From Azospira oryzae (GTDB lineage Bacteria; Pseudomonadota; Gammaproteobacteria; Burkholderiales; Rhodocyclaceae), in NCBI RefSeq assembly GCF_004217225.1, contig NZ_SHKM01000001.1:434001-498000 (forward strand): a stretch of DNA of 64,000 nucleotides, given 5' to 3'. The translations under genes and the position numbers were made by a program. The notes below the pieces were generated by a model. It saw only the letters and a program-made list of their open reading frames with translations. It was not told the origin of the DNA and searched no databases. Shown here one piece after another: positions 46,008 through 55,626 of the stretch (positions within the stretch are counted from its first letter, which is position 1; each line of letters opens with the position of its first letter).

Positions 46008-46258
46008 AGGGCTGCGGGCAGGCCGACGCAGAGCAGGGCGAAGACGGTCAGTTTCAGTTCGGCCCACTGGCCGTCCCAATAGCGGCCCTGGAGCCAGGCC
46101 CACCAGTCGGGGAGGGCGGCCAGGCGCAGGTCTTCGGCAAAGTCGGCAGCGTCGCCGAATATCATGCGCCAGATGTCCCGCAGGGGCGGCACCGACAGGG
46201 CCAGGCAGGCCAGCAGCAGCCAGGGATGGTCCACCCAGGGGATGAGGCTCTGCAACAC
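45977..46258 (-). CDS. Small membrane protein downstream of mutS
   Basis: 93 residues starting at a GTG (46258), 6 nt after the mutS stop codon. Hydrophobic segments are at residues 11-25 and 68-90, with a Trp-rich middle (LPDWWAWLQGRYWDGQW). No family was recognised. Spacing indicates co-translation with mutS. Its end overlaps the convergent CZB-like gene. Confidence 0.6.
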   Translation of the reverse strand: MLQSLIPWVDHPWLLLACLALSVPPLRDIWRMIFGDAADFAEDLRLAALPDWWAWLQGRYWDGQWAELKLTVFALLCVGLPAALYRIIAGWVN

Positions 46259-46264
46259 CCGCGC

Positions 46265-48868
46265 CTAGCCCCGTTGCAAGGTCTTCAGTTCGTAAAGCAG
46301 GTCCAGGGCCTCTCGCGGCGAGAGGCTGTCCGGATCGATCTCCCCCAGTCGCTCCAGGGCCGGGTGGGCCGGAGCTTCCGGCCCTTCGTCGGGCGCCGGG
46401 ACGGCGGCGAAGAGGTCCGGCTGCAGCGGGTCCACCGCGGCCCGGGTTTCCAGCTGCCGCAGTTCCTTCTTGGCGGCCCGCACCACCGCACTGGGAATGC
46501 CGGCCAGGGCCGCTACCTGAATCCCGTAGCTCTGGTTGGCCGGGCCTTCTTCCACAGCGTGGAGGAAGACGATGCGGTCGCCGTGCTCCACCGCGTCCAG
46601 ATGCACATTGACCAGGGCCGGGTATTCGTGGGCCAGGCGGGTCAGCTCGAAATAGTGGGTGGCGAACAGGGTCAGGCTGCGGTTCTTTTCCAAGAGGTGG
46701 CGCAGGATGGCCATGGCCAGGGCCATGCCGTCGAAGGTGGAGGTGCCCCGGCCCACCTCGTCCATCAAGACAAGACTTTGTTCCGTGGCGTTGTGCAGGA
46801 TGGCGGCGGATTCGGTCATTTCCACCATGAAGGTGGAGCGGCCCGAAGCCAGATCGTCGGAGGCGCCGATGCGGGTGAAGATCTGGTCCATGGGCCCCAG
46901 CCGGGCCGCCTTGGCCGGAACGTAGCAGCCGACGTGGGCGAGCAGGGCGATCAGCGCCGTCTGCCGCATGTAGGTGGATTTACCGCCCATGTTGGGGCCG
47001 GTGATGAGCAGCAGGCGGAGTTCCGCGTCTTCGCTTTCCCCCAGGTCCAGGTCGTTGGGGATGAAGGTGTCGCCCTGGGCCTGCAGTTCGTTTTCCACCA
47101 CCGGGTGGCGGCCCGCTTCCAGCCACAGGCCGGGCCGGTCGGTGAATTCGGGGCGGCACCAGTTGCGGGCCACCGCGGTGTCGGCGAAGGAGGCCAGCAT
47201 GTCCAGCTGGGCCAGGGCCCGGGCCACCGCCTGCAGCTGCGGCACCACCGGCTGCAACTGATCCAGCACCTGCTCGTAGAGCCACTTTTCCCGGGCCAGG
47301 GCGCGATCCTGGGCGGAGAGGGCCTTGTCCTCGAAGGCCTTCAGTTCCGGGGTGATATAGCGTTCGGCGTTCTTCAGGGTCTGGCGCCGGCGATAGTCGT
47401 CCGGCACCTTGTCGGCATTGGCGTGGGTGACTTCGATGTAGAAGCCGTGCACCCGGTTGTATTCCACCTTGAGGGTGGCGATGCCGGTGCGTTCCTTCTC
47501 CCGGGCTTCCAGGTCCACCAGGAAGGCGCCGCAGTTGTCGTTGAGGGCCCGCAGCTCGTCCAGCTCGGCATCGAAGCCGGTGGCCATGACGCCGCCGTCC
47601 CGCACCATGGCCGCCGGTTCCTGGGCGATGGCGCGCAGCAAAAGCTCGATGGCCTCCACCGGCGCTTCCAGCTGGCCCCACAGCTCACCCAGCAGGGGCG
47701 AGGGATGGCCGGCCAGGGGGCGGCGCAGTTCCTCCAGGCAGGCGAGGGAGTCGCGCAGGCTGGAGAGGTCCCGGGGGCGGGCGTTGCGCAGGGCAATGCG
47801 GCCGGCGATGCGCTCCACGTCGGCAAAGCCCTTCAGGCCGCTGCGCAGGTACTGGGCCAGGGCCAGGTGGTCCGCCATGAGGGCGCCGATGGCATCGATG
47901 CGGGCCGCCGGCACCGCCCGGTCGCGCCGGGGGTGGTGCAGGGCGTGGCGCAGGTAGCGGGCGCCCATGGCGGTGACGCAGGAGTCCAGCAGAGAGAAGA
48001 GGGTGGGGGAGGCTTCGCCGCGCAGGGTCTCGGTCAGTTCCAGATTGCGGCGGGTGGCGGCGTCCAGCCCCAGGTAGGCCGACTCCCGCTCCACCACCAG
48101 GCCCTGGACGTGGGGCAGGGCCTGGGTCTGGGTGGCCTGGGCGTACTGCAGCAGGGCCCCGGCGGCCCCCAGGGCGGGGCGCAGGTCCTCGGCGGCGAAG
48201 GCGGTGAGGCTCTGCACCTTGAAGTGTTCCAGCAGCAGGCGCTTGGCCGCTTCGGCGTCGAAATGCCAGTCGGGGCGGCGGGTGGTGGCGGCGCTGATGT
48301 TCACTTCCGGCACCAGGGAATCGGGCAGCAGCACTTCGGCCGGGCGGATGCGTTCCAGGGTGGCGGTCAGCTTTTCCGTGGCCACTTCGCTGACGCGGAA
48401 TTCACCGCTGGCCAGGTTGAGCCAGGCCAGGCCCCAGACGCCGCGGCCGCCGGTCAGGGCCATGAGCAGGGTGTCCCGCTTCTCGTCCAGCAGGGCGGCG
48501 TCGGTCAGGGTGCCGGGGGTGACGATGCGGGAGACGGCCCGCTCCACCGGGCCCTTGCTGGTGGCCGGGTCCCCCACCTGTTCGCAGATGACCACGGATT
48601 CGCCCATCTTCACCAGCTTGGCCAGGTACTGCTCCACCGCGTGGTAGGGCACCCCGGCCATCTTGATGGGCAGGCCGGCGGACTGGCCCCGGGTGGTGAG
48701 GGTGATGTCCAGCAGGCGGGCGGCCTTTTCCGCATCCTCGAAGAACAGCTCGTAGAAATCCCCCATGCGGTAGAAGAGCAGGGTGCCCGGATGCTGGCTC
48801 TTCAGCGCCAAATACTGCTGCATCATCGGGGTGTGGCCGGAGGGATCGCTGTTCTTCTTGGTTGCCAT
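46265..48868 (-). CDS. mutS: DNA mismatch repair protein MutS
   Basis: 867 residues, full length. The N-terminal mismatch-recognition domain has [28 protein letters not shown], including the Phe-x-Glu mismatch wedge (FYELF). The core shows [18 protein letters not shown]. The ATPase domain has Walker [16 protein letters not shown], the [13 protein letters not shown] Walker B/ABC motif and [10 protein letters not shown]. It recognises mispairs and recruits MutL. A small membrane protein gene follows closely. A start alternative at the next Met would remove the family's extreme N-terminus, so the first ATG is kept. Confidence 0.97.
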   Translation of the reverse strand: MATKKNSDPSGHTPMMQQYLALKSQHPGTLLFYRMGDFYELFFEDAEKAARLLDITLTTRGQSAGLPIKMAGVPYHAVEQYLAKLVKMGESVVICEQVGDPATSKGPVERAVSRIVTPGTLTDAALLDEKRDTLLMALTGGRGVWGLAWLNLASGEFRVSEVATEKLTATLERIRPAEVLLPDSLVPEVNISAATTRRPDWHFDAEAAKRLLLEHFKVQSLTAFAAEDLRPALGAAGALLQYAQATQTQALPHVQGLVVERESAYLGLDAATRRNLELTETLRGEASPTLFSLLDSCVTAMGARYLRHALHHPRRDRAVPAARIDAIGALMADHLALAQYLRSGLKGFADVERIAGRIALRNARPRDLSSLRDSLACLEELRRPLAGHPSPLLGELWGQLEAPVEAIELLLRAIAQEPAAMVRDGGVMATGFDAELDELRALNDNCGAFLVDLEAREKERTGIATLKVEYNRVHGFYIEVTHANADKVPDDYRRRQTLKNAERYITPELKAFEDKALSAQDRALAREKWLYEQVLDQLQPVVPQLQAVARALAQLDMLASFADTAVARNWCRPEFTDRPGLWLEAGRHPVVENELQAQGDTFIPNDLDLGESEDAELRLLLITGPNMGGKSTYMRQTALIALLAHVGCYVPAKAARLGPMDQIFTRIGASDDLASGRSTFMVEMTESAAILHNATEQSLVLMDEVGRGTSTFDGMALAMAILRHLLEKNRSLTLFATHYFELTRLAHEYPALVNVHLDAVEHGDRIVFLHAVEEGPANQSYGIQVAALAGIPSAVVRAAKKELRQLETRAAVDPLQPDLFAAVPAPDEGPEAPAHPALERLGEIDPDSLSPREALDLLYELKTLQRG

Positions 48869-48993
48869 GGGCTTCGAAAAAATGGATGGGCGCGGCAGGG
48901 GCCGCCGAAGGGGCGGATTATCCCGTGTCTGGCGGCGGGGGGGAAGGTCGGGGGGAGAAGTCTGGCCGAATTTCCCTTGGGGCGGGAGGGGAA

Positions 48994-49010
48994 CTTAAGG
49001 TTGGCTTAAT
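48994..49010 (+). promoter_or_regulatory. PmrA/QseB-type direct repeat CTTAAG-N5-CTTAAT
   Basis: Two half sites, CTTAAG (48994-48999) and CTTAAT (49005-49010), spaced by 5 nt, match the direct-repeat box bound by PmrA/QseB-type OmpR-family regulators. It lies 45 nt upstream of the first cytochrome gene in a run that encodes just such a regulator. Autoregulation is inferred. Confidence 0.6.
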
Positions 49011-49055
49011 CCTGGCTGCCAATACTGGCTCCCGTATTCACTTTGGGAGACCCAA

Positions 49056-49478
49056 ATGTATTTCCCCAGACCCCTGGCCATGGGCGTCGCCCTGGCGCTC
49101 CTGGCCGGCAGCACCCTGGCCGCATCGCCCACCTCTCCTGCCGAACTCCAGGCCGCCTGGCTGGCCGAAGCCCGACAGTCCAATCCCGCCTTGCGCGCCT
49201 TTTCCGCCGAGCGGGGCCGCAGCTTCTTCAGCACTACCCATGGCAGCGACTGGAGTTGCGCTTCCTGCCATACCAGCAACCCGGGCCAGGGCGGCGCCCA
49301 TGCGGTGACCCGCAAGCTGATCGAACCCCTGGCCCCGGCCGCCAATCCCCGTCGTTTCAGCGATGCCGCCAAGGTGGACAAATGGTTCGGCCGCAACTGC
49401 AAGGATGTGCTGGGCCGGGCCTGCACGGCCGAGGAGAAGGGCGACCTGCTGGCCTATCTGCTGACCGTCAAACCCTGA
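49056..49478 (+). CDS. DUF1924 (SHP-type) monoheme cytochrome c
   Basis: 140 residues with a signal peptide (PLAMGVALALLAGSTLAA). One heme site is CASCH near residue 73, inside the family motif RSFFSTTHGSDWSCASCHTS (20 residues). GGAHAVTRKLIEPLAPAANP and KVDKWFGRNCKDVLGRACT follow. Relatives include the oxygen-binding SHP cytochrome of Rhodobacter. It is periplasmic and probably exchanges electrons with the diheme cytochrome and the cytochrome b encoded next to it. Confidence 0.9.
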   Translation: MYFPRPLAMGVALALLAGSTLAASPTSPAELQAAWLAEARQSNPALRAFSAERGRSFFSTTHGSDWSCASCHTSNPGQGGAHAVTRKLIEPLAPAANPRRFSDAAKVDKWFGRNCKDVLGRACTAEEKGDLLAYLLTVKP

Positions 49479-49489
49479 GGAGCGATGCC

Positions 49490-49969
49490 ATGAAAACACT
49501 ACAGAGCCTGTCCCTGGCAACGCTGCTGCTGGCCGGCGGCGCCTGGGCCGGCGACCATCGTTATGCCCTGTCCCCTACCTACGCGGCGGAGTGCGGCAGT
49601 TGCCACGTCGCCTATCCGCCGGCATTGATGGACGCTGCCGGCTGGAAAGTGACCCTGCAGCAGCTGGAGCGCCATTTCGGCAGCGACGCCAGCCTGGAGC
49701 CCCAGGCCCAGCGGGAGATCGCCAGCCTGCTGCAAGCCCAGGCCAGCACCCGCAGCGCCCATGAGGGCAAGGGAGCGGCGCCACGCCTCACCACCACCGC
49801 CTGGTTCCAGCGCAAGCATCGGCCCGAGGAGCTGCGCGGCTACCCGCTGCCCAAGGTGCCGGCCGGCGCCAGGGCCACGCCCATGGCCCAGTGTCAGCAA
49901 TGCCATCGCCGGGCCGAACAGGGCGATTTCGGCGAAGGCTCCCTGCAGCCGGCCGATGGCCGTCGATGA
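49490..49969 (+). CDS. Diheme cytochrome c
   Basis: 159 residues, signal peptide LQSLSLATLLLAGGAWA. Two heme motifs: CGSCH near residue 35 (in YAAECGSCHVAYPPALMDA) and CQQCH near residue 137. The region between shows PRLTTTAWFQRKHRP. It matches the DHC family that acts with SHP-type cytochromes. It starts 11 nt after the DUF1924 gene and ends 9 nt before the cytochrome b gene, so it is clearly one operon. Confidence 0.9.
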   Translation: MKTLQSLSLATLLLAGGAWAGDHRYALSPTYAAECGSCHVAYPPALMDAAGWKVTLQQLERHFGSDASLEPQAQREIASLLQAQASTRSAHEGKGAAPRLTTTAWFQRKHRPEELRGYPLPKVPAGARATPMAQCQQCHRRAEQGDFGEGSLQPADGRR

Positions 49970-49978
49970 GGAACCGCC

Positions 49979-50638
49979 ATGACTACCCATGATCAACAAC
50001 GTATTACCGCCGCCAACGCGTCGGATTCCTCCCCCCGAAAAATCCTGGTGTGGGATATGCCGGTGCGCCTGTTCCACTGGAGCCTGGCCCTGGCCTTCAC
50101 CACCGCCTTCATCACCAGCGAGTCGGAACGCTGGCAGCTGATTCACATCGCCAGCGGCTATGTGGTGGCGGCCCTCATCGTCTTCCGCCTTCTATGGGGG
50201 CTGGTGGGCAGCCGTTACGCCCGCTTCAGCCAGTTCGTCCGGGGCCAGGCGGCGATCCGCGAGTATTTGCTCGGCATGCTGAGCTTGCGCCCGCCGCACT
50301 ACACCGGCCACAATCCCGCCGGCGCCCTGGCCGTGCTGGCGCTCCTGGGCCTGGGCCTGCTGACGGCCGCCACCGGCTGGATGACCTTCAACGAGGTGGC
50401 CGGTGACTGGCTGGAAGATATCCATGAAGGCGTGGCCTCGGCCATGCTGGGGCTGGTCTTCGTTCATGTGGCAGCTGTGCTGTGGAGTAGTCTGGTGCAC
50501 CGGGAAAACCTGGTGGCCGCCATGTGGCACGGTTACAAGCAGGGCCGGCCGGAAGACGGCATTGCCCGCCGTCACCTGCCGGTGGCCGTGGGGCTGCTGG
50601 CCCTGATCGGCGGCGCCATTGCCCTGGCGCTGGTGTGA
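49979..50638 (+). CDS. Cytochrome b561-like membrane protein
   Basis: 219 residues, four to five membrane helices. Heme b ligands are expected among VRLFHWSLALAF, LIHIASGYVVAALIVFRLLWG, DIHEGVASAMLGLVFVHVAAV. The conserved SRYARFSQFVRG and NPAGALAVLALLGL regions fit hydrogenase-type cytochrome b. It would connect the quinone pool with the two periplasmic cytochromes c encoded upstream. It forms a compact operon with them. Confidence 0.9.
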   Translation: MTTHDQQRITAANASDSSPRKILVWDMPVRLFHWSLALAFTTAFITSESERWQLIHIASGYVVAALIVFRLLWGLVGSRYARFSQFVRGQAAIREYLLGMLSLRPPHYTGHNPAGALAVLALLGLGLLTAATGWMTFNEVAGDWLEDIHEGVASAMLGLVFVHVAAVLWSSLVHRENLVAAMWHGYKQGRPEDGIARRHLPVAVGLLALIGGAIALALV

Positions 50639-50678
50639 TTGGATAGGGCGCACACAATAGAGAGGTCCGGCAGCGATC

Positions 50679-51356
50679 ATGCGAATTCTCATCGTGGAAG
50701 ACGACCAGGCCCTGGGGGAAGGCATCCAGATGGGCCTGCGCCAGGGCGGCTGGCAGGCCGACTGGGTGCAGGATGGCGAGGCTGCCGGCCATGCCCTGGC
50801 CAGCGAGCCCTTTGCCGCCCTGGTGCTCGATCTGGGGCTGCCCAAGGTGTCCGGCCTGGAGGTGCTGCGCCAGCTGCGGGCCCGGGGCGATGCCATGCCG
50901 GTGCTGATCCTCACCGCCCGGGATGCGCCGGATGACGTGGTGGCCGGCCTCGATGCCGGGGCCGACGACTACATGATCAAGCCCTTCAACCTGCAGGAAC
51001 TGGGCGCCCGCCTGCGGGCCCTGACCCGCCGCCGCGGCGGTCGCGCCGTGCCGGAAATCGTCCATGGCAATCTGCGCCTGGACCCGGCCGGGCGGCGGGT
51101 GACCCTGGCGGGGCAGGCGGTGGAACTGTCGGCCCGGGAATTCGACCTGCTGCACGAACTGCTGGCCCAGGCCGGCCGGGTGCTGACCAAGGCCCAGATC
51201 GAATCCCATCTCTATGCCTGGGGCAGCGAGCTGGAATCCAATGCCATCGAAGTGCACATCCATCACCTGCGGCGCAAGCTGGGGGCCGACCTGATCCGCA
51301 CCGTGCGCGGCGTCGGCTACCTGATTCCCGAAGCCGGCCGGAGCCCGGCGCCATGA
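50679..51356 (+). CDS. QseB/PmrA-like OmpR-family response regulator
   Basis: 225 residues. The receiver domain (1-120) has acidic EDD near residue 8, phospho-Asp in LVLDLGLPKVSG, and K in YMIKPF. The winged-helix DNA-binding domain (125-218) ends with the QseB-type signature SHLYAWGSELESNAIEVHIH and HLRRKLG. The kinase gene overlaps by 4 nt. The box at 48994-49010 fits its DNA recognition class, suggesting it activates the cytochrome operon it belongs to. Confidence 0.93.
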   Translation: MRILIVEDDQALGEGIQMGLRQGGWQADWVQDGEAAGHALASEPFAALVLDLGLPKVSGLEVLRQLRARGDAMPVLILTARDAPDDVVAGLDAGADDYMIKPFNLQELGARLRALTRRRGGRAVPEIVHGNLRLDPAGRRVTLAGQAVELSAREFDLLHELLAQAGRVLTKAQIESHLYAWGSELESNAIEVHIHHLRRKLGADLIRTVRGVGYLIPEAGRSPAP

Positions 51357-52720
51357 TGCGCACCTATTCCCTGCGCCTGCGCATTCTCTTCGGCATCCTC
51401 GCCGCCGTCGCCCTGGTGTGGAGCGTGGTCGGGGTCATCGCCTACCGGGAGGCCCGGCACGAGGCCGAAGAACTGCTCGATGCCCACCTGGCCCAATCGG
51501 CCACCCTGCTCTTCGCCTTTCTCGGCGACGAGGCCGACGACATCGGCGAGCGCCTGCCCCGGCATCGCTACGACAAGAAGGTGGCCTTCCAGGTGTGGGA
51601 GGGCGAGCGTCTGCTGACCCGCTCCCCCCGGGCGCCCGACAGCCGTCTGTCGCCGCGGGAGGAGGGCTTTTCCGATGTGCATATCGACGGCAAGGCGTGG
51701 CGCGTCTTCAGCGTGCGCGATGCCCGCCGCCACTACCTGATCCAGGTCGCCGATGCGGCCGAAAGCCGGGCGGAAATCAGCAACGAGGTGGCCAGCCATC
51801 TGCTGCAGACCATGGGCGTGGGCCTGCCGGTGCTGGGCCTGGTGCTCGGCATTTTCGTCCTGCTGGCCTTCCGCCCCCTGTCCCGTCTCGCCGATTCCAT
51901 CGGCGCCCAGGCGCCCCAGCGGCTCCAGCCCATATCCCTGGCCGAGGCCCCGCGGGAAGTGGTGCCGATTCTGGAACGTCTCAACCGTTTGTTCGAACAG
52001 GTCCGGCGTGCCCAGGACGACGAGCGCCGTTTTACCGCCGATGCGGCCCACGAATTGCGCACGCCCCTGGCCGTTTTGCAGACCCATGCGGAAGTGGCCC
52101 AGGCCGCCGGCGACGACGCAACCCGGCAGCGGGCCCTGGCCCATCTGGTCAGCGGCAGTCGCCGGGCGGCGCGGCTGGTGGATCAGCTGCTGACCCTGGC
52201 GCGGCTGGACGCCCAGGCCGAATTGCCGGACCAGGAAGCCTGCCCCCTGCGCCGCCTGGCGGTGGAAACCGTGGCTTCCCTGGCCCCGACCGGCTTCGAC
52301 AAGGGGGTGGAGCTGGAGGTGGAAGAGGGGCCGGAAATCAGCGTCACCGGTTCGCCCCTGCTGCTGCAGGTGCTGCTGCGCAACCTGCTGGACAACGCCA
52401 TCCGCCATACGCCCGCCGGTGGCCGGGTGCTGGTCTGCTGCCAGGCGCAGGGGGACGGCGGCGCTGATGCCGTCCTGCATGTGCGCGACAGCGGCCCGGG
52501 CATTCCCGCGGAGCAGCGCCAGGAGGCCCTGGCCCGCTTCCGCCGGCTCGATCCGGGCGCCGGTGACGGCCACGGCCTGGGCCTTTCCATTGTCACGCGG
52601 ATCGCCGAACTGCATGGCGCCCGCCTCAGCCTGGGAGCCGCCGCCGATCTGGGGGGACTGGACGTGGCGATTGCTTTCCCCGGTCATGCCCGGCAGCCGT
52701 CTCCTCCCCTGGGTGATTGA
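51353..52720 (+). CDS. QseC-like sensor histidine kinase
   Basis: 455 residues. TM1 is near residues 10-30, there is a periplasmic sensor of about 125 residues (30-155), and TM2 (about 157-180). A HAMP-like linker is followed by HisKA with phospho-His in FTADAAHELRTPLAVLQTHA and a HATPase_c domain (NLLDNAIRHTPAGG, DSGPGIPAEQ, GDGHGLGLSIVTRIAELHG). It pairs with the response regulator through an ATGA overlap. The signal is unknown, though the redox neighbours suggest a respiratory or metal cue. Confidence 0.93.
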   Translation: MMRTYSLRLRILFGILAAVALVWSVVGVIAYREARHEAEELLDAHLAQSATLLFAFLGDEADDIGERLPRHRYDKKVAFQVWEGERLLTRSPRAPDSRLSPREEGFSDVHIDGKAWRVFSVRDARRHYLIQVADAAESRAEISNEVASHLLQTMGVGLPVLGLVLGIFVLLAFRPLSRLADSIGAQAPQRLQPISLAEAPREVVPILERLNRLFEQVRRAQDDERRFTADAAHELRTPLAVLQTHAEVAQAAGDDATRQRALAHLVSGSRRAARLVDQLLTLARLDAQAELPDQEACPLRRLAVETVASLAPTGFDKGVELEVEEGPEISVTGSPLLLQVLLRNLLDNAIRHTPAGGRVLVCCQAQGDGGADAVLHVRDSGPGIPAEQRQEALARFRRLDPGAGDGHGLGLSIVTRIAELHGARLSLGAAADLGGLDVAIAFPGHARQPSPPLGD

Positions 52721-52780
52721 CTAGCTGACTTGAACCAGTGCGTCATGCACACTGAGTGGTCCCATCCCATTCCCGCAAGG

Positions 52781-54043
52781 ATGACTGTGAATACCTCGCC
52801 CATTGCTGCCTCCTACATCGATGTGGACCTGCGCCAGGTCATCTACGCCCTTTCCGACGCCCTCGACCTGGTGGGTATCGACGACGTGGCCCACGGCAAG
52901 CGGGTGGGCATCATGGCGGCGGCCTGCGCCCGGGTCATGGGGCTGGACCGGGGCGACACCACCTTTCTCTTCGACCTGGGGCTGCTGCACGACATCGGCG
53001 TTTCCTCCACCCGCACCCACAACCATCTGGTCAGCGAATTCGACTGGCAGATGTCCCAGGAACACTGCAACGTCGGCTGCGAGCTGCTGCGGGACTTCGG
53101 GCCCCTGGCCGCCATGGCCGAGCCGGTGCATTACCACCACACCCACTGGCAGGACCTGCAGGGGCGGGCCGACGTCTCCCGCCAGGTGGCCGAGCAGGCC
53201 AACCTGATTTTCCTGGTGGACCGGGTGGATGCCCTGACTGCGCCCTACTACAGCAGCGGCAACGTGCTCATGCAGGCGCCGGCCATCCGCCAGAAAATCC
53301 GCGACAGCGCCGGCACCTTCTTCGCCCCCGAACTGGTGGAAGCCTTTCTCCAGGCCTCCGCCGCCGAGGCCTTCTGGCTGCGCCTGGAGCCCCGGGGCAT
53401 CCAGTCCGCCCTGGAGGACATGCTGGCCCAGGGCCAGCCCTGCCGCGCCTCCCTGGCCCAGCTGAAGCAGCTGGCCGGCATCTTCTCCCGCATCGTCGAT
53501 GCCAAGAGCCCCTTCACTGCCGAGCATTCCCTCGGCGTCGCCCGTCTGGCCCGGCATCTGGCCGAGGCCATGGGGGTGCCCCAGGCCAACTGCGAGCGCC
53601 TGGAAATCGCCGGCCTGCTGCACGACCTGGGCAAGCTGCGGGTGCCCGACGAGGTGCTGGACAAGCCGGGCCAGCTCGACGAGCGGGAACGCAAGATGAT
53701 CAACGCCCACAGCTTCGAGACCTACCAGATCCTGCACCGCATCCGGGGCTTTGAGGAAATCGCCGCCTGGGCCTCCTATCACCACGAGGAGCCGGACGGC
53801 AGCGGCTACCCCTTCCACCTGACCGTGGACGCCATGTCCCGGGAGGCCCGCATCCTGCGGGTGGCGGACATTTTCCAGGCCATGGCCCAGGACCGTCCCT
53901 ACCGGGCCGGCCTCTCGGCCGATGCCGTGCTGCAGTTCCTCCAGGAACTGGCGCACCAGGGCCGCATCGATGCCGAGGTGGTGGCGGTGGCGGCCCGGGA
54001 CATGGCGGCCGCCATGCGGGCGGCCCGGCCTGCCGCCGCCTGA
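52781..54043 (+). CDS. HD / HD-GYP domain protein, probable c-di-GMP phosphodiesterase
   Basis: About 420 residues with two HD modules. The first (about 35-150) has DLGLLHDIGVSS and VHYHHTHW. The second, canonical HD-GYP (about 245-405) has GLLHDLGKLRVPDEVLDKPG, the YHHEEPDGSGYPF signature and RVADIFQAMAQDRPYR, all intact for metal binding and c-di-GMP hydrolysis. No membrane segment. The start is uncertain: ATG 52781 is listed, but GTG 52787 has better spacing from AAGG, and an ATG at 52745 is open. It lies 60 nt after the sensor kinase. Confidence 0.87.
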   Translation: MTVNTSPIAASYIDVDLRQVIYALSDALDLVGIDDVAHGKRVGIMAAACARVMGLDRGDTTFLFDLGLLHDIGVSSTRTHNHLVSEFDWQMSQEHCNVGCELLRDFGPLAAMAEPVHYHHTHWQDLQGRADVSRQVAEQANLIFLVDRVDALTAPYYSSGNVLMQAPAIRQKIRDSAGTFFAPELVEAFLQASAAEAFWLRLEPRGIQSALEDMLAQGQPCRASLAQLKQLAGIFSRIVDAKSPFTAEHSLGVARLARHLAEAMGVPQANCERLEIAGLLHDLGKLRVPDEVLDKPGQLDERERKMINAHSFETYQILHRIRGFEEIAAWASYHHEEPDGSGYPFHLTVDAMSREARILRVADIFQAMAQDRPYRAGLSADAVLQFLQELAHQGRIDAEVVAVAARDMAAAMRAARPAAA

Positions 54044-54135
54044 TGCCGTCGGAGAGCGGCTCCGGTGCTTGGCCCGAAGGGGCCGGGAATGCGACCATGA
54101 CGCCATTGCGGCGTCGTTAGAAAAGGTGAATGACG

Positions 54136-55608
54136 ATGGATGTGGTCTATCTGGTCTACGGCCTGGCCTTCCTCCTCATGGGCGTGGTCATCGTCGTCCG
54201 CTACGACCACCGCAGCCATCTGCAGCTGTCCCGCATCCTGTGGATGCTGGCAGCCTTCGGTTTCGTTCACGGCTTCCTCGAATGGACCGACCTGTGGCGC
54301 GAAGTGCGGGGCGACGTGCCCTGGCTGGCCGCGACGCGTCCCTTCTTGCTGCTGCTTTCCTACCTTTTCCTGTTCGAGTTCGGCCGAAACCTGGTGCTGG
54401 CCTCCCTCGCCCCATTGCCCTGGCAGGCCCGTGTACGCTGGCTCCTGGGGCCCTGGCTGTATTTCCCCATGCTGCTGGGCGTCGCTCTCGGCGCTGGCCT
54501 CAGCGCCGCGCCGCTCCTGGGCATGACCATCTGGTCCCGCTACCTGGGCGGCTTTCCCGCCAGCCTGCTGACCGGCATCGGCTTCTACCTCTACTGCCGG
54601 CAGGTCCTGCTGGAGACCATGCCGGCGGCGGAGCAGCGCTCCATCCGCCTGGCCAGCAATGTGGCGGCCGGGGCCTTCATCCTCCATGCCGTGCTGGGGG
54701 GCATCGTGGTGCCCCGGGCCGACTGGTTCCCACCGTCCCTCATCAACCAGCAGGCCTTCCTCGAACTGTTCCACGTCCCGGTGCAACTGCTGCGGGCGGC
54801 CTGCGCCGTGCTGGTGGCCCTGGCGGTGATGGGCCTGCTGAAGATATTCCAGCTGGAGAGCCTGCAGCGGCTGCAGGATGCCCTGGCGTCGGCGGAGCAG
54901 GCGAGCCGGGCCAAGTCCGAGTTCGTCGCCAACATGAGCCACGAGCTGCGCACCCCCATGAACGGCGTCCTCGGCATGGCCCAGGTGCTGCGGGAAACGC
55001 CCCTGGACGAGGAGCAGCGGGAATACGTGGAGGTCATCAACAGCAGCGGCGAATCCCTGCTGGCCATCATCAACGACATCCTGGACCTGTCGAAGATCGA
55101 AGCCGGCCGGCTCGACCTGGAGAGCCGGGACTTCGACCTGGGGCAGCAGCTGGCCCAGGTGATGGAACTGTTCGCGCCCCAGGTGCGGAGCAAGCGCCTG
55201 GAGATGCACCTGCATGTGGAGCCGGACGTGCCCCTCAAGCTGCGCGGCGATCCGGGGCGGTTGCGCCAGATCCTGGTCAATCTGGCGGCCAACGCGGTCA
55301 AGTTCACCGCCCGGGGCGAGATCACCCTCTCGGTGTGGCGGGAAGGGGAGAGCGGCGGCAACGTCATCCTGCGCTTCGCCGTCAGCGACACGGGCATCGG
55401 TATCCCGGCGGAAAAGATTCCCCAGCTGTTCGCCCCCTTCACCCAGGTGGACGGTTCCATCGCCCGCAAGTTCGGCGGCACCGGCCTGGGGCTTTCCATC
55501 AGCAAGCACCTGGTGGAAATGATGGGCGGCTGCATCGGCATCAACAGCCAGGCCGGCCAGGGCGCCACCTTCTGGTTCACCGTGGTGCTGGCCCGGGGCG
55601 AGGCCTAG
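54136..55608 (+). CDS. Membrane-bound sensor histidine kinase
   Basis: About 490 residues. The N-terminal half (1-240) has about seven hydrophobic helices without a recognised sensor domain. HisKA has phospho-His in [20 protein letters not shown], and HATPase_c shows [25 protein letters not shown] and [19 protein letters not shown]. No receiver domain is attached. The ATG at 54136 is preferred over 54130 because AAGGTG lies 7 nt upstream. It lies 92 nt after the HD-GYP gene and converges on the MocR gene with an 18-nt gap. Its regulator partner is not adjacent. Confidence 0.88.
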   Translation: MDVVYLVYGLAFLLMGVVIVVRYDHRSHLQLSRILWMLAAFGFVHGFLEWTDLWREVRGDVPWLAATRPFLLLLSYLFLFEFGRNLVLASLAPLPWQARVRWLLGPWLYFPMLLGVALGAGLSAAPLLGMTIWSRYLGGFPASLLTGIGFYLYCRQVLLETMPAAEQRSIRLASNVAAGAFILHAVLGGIVVPRADWFPPSLINQQAFLELFHVPVQLLRAACAVLVALAVMGLLKIFQLESLQRLQDALASAEQASRAKSEFVANMSHELRTPMNGVLGMAQVLRETPLDEEQREYVEVINSSGESLLAIINDILDLSKIEAGRLDLESRDFDLGQQLAQVMELFAPQVRSKRLEMHLHVEPDVPLKLRGDPGRLRQILVNLAANAVKFTARGEITLSVWREGESGGNVILRFAVSDTGIGIPAEKIPQLFAPFTQVDGSIARKFGGTGLGLSISKHLVEMMGGCIGINSQAGQGATFWFTVVLARGEA

Positions 55609-55626
55609 GCCGGCACCGCCACCGTT

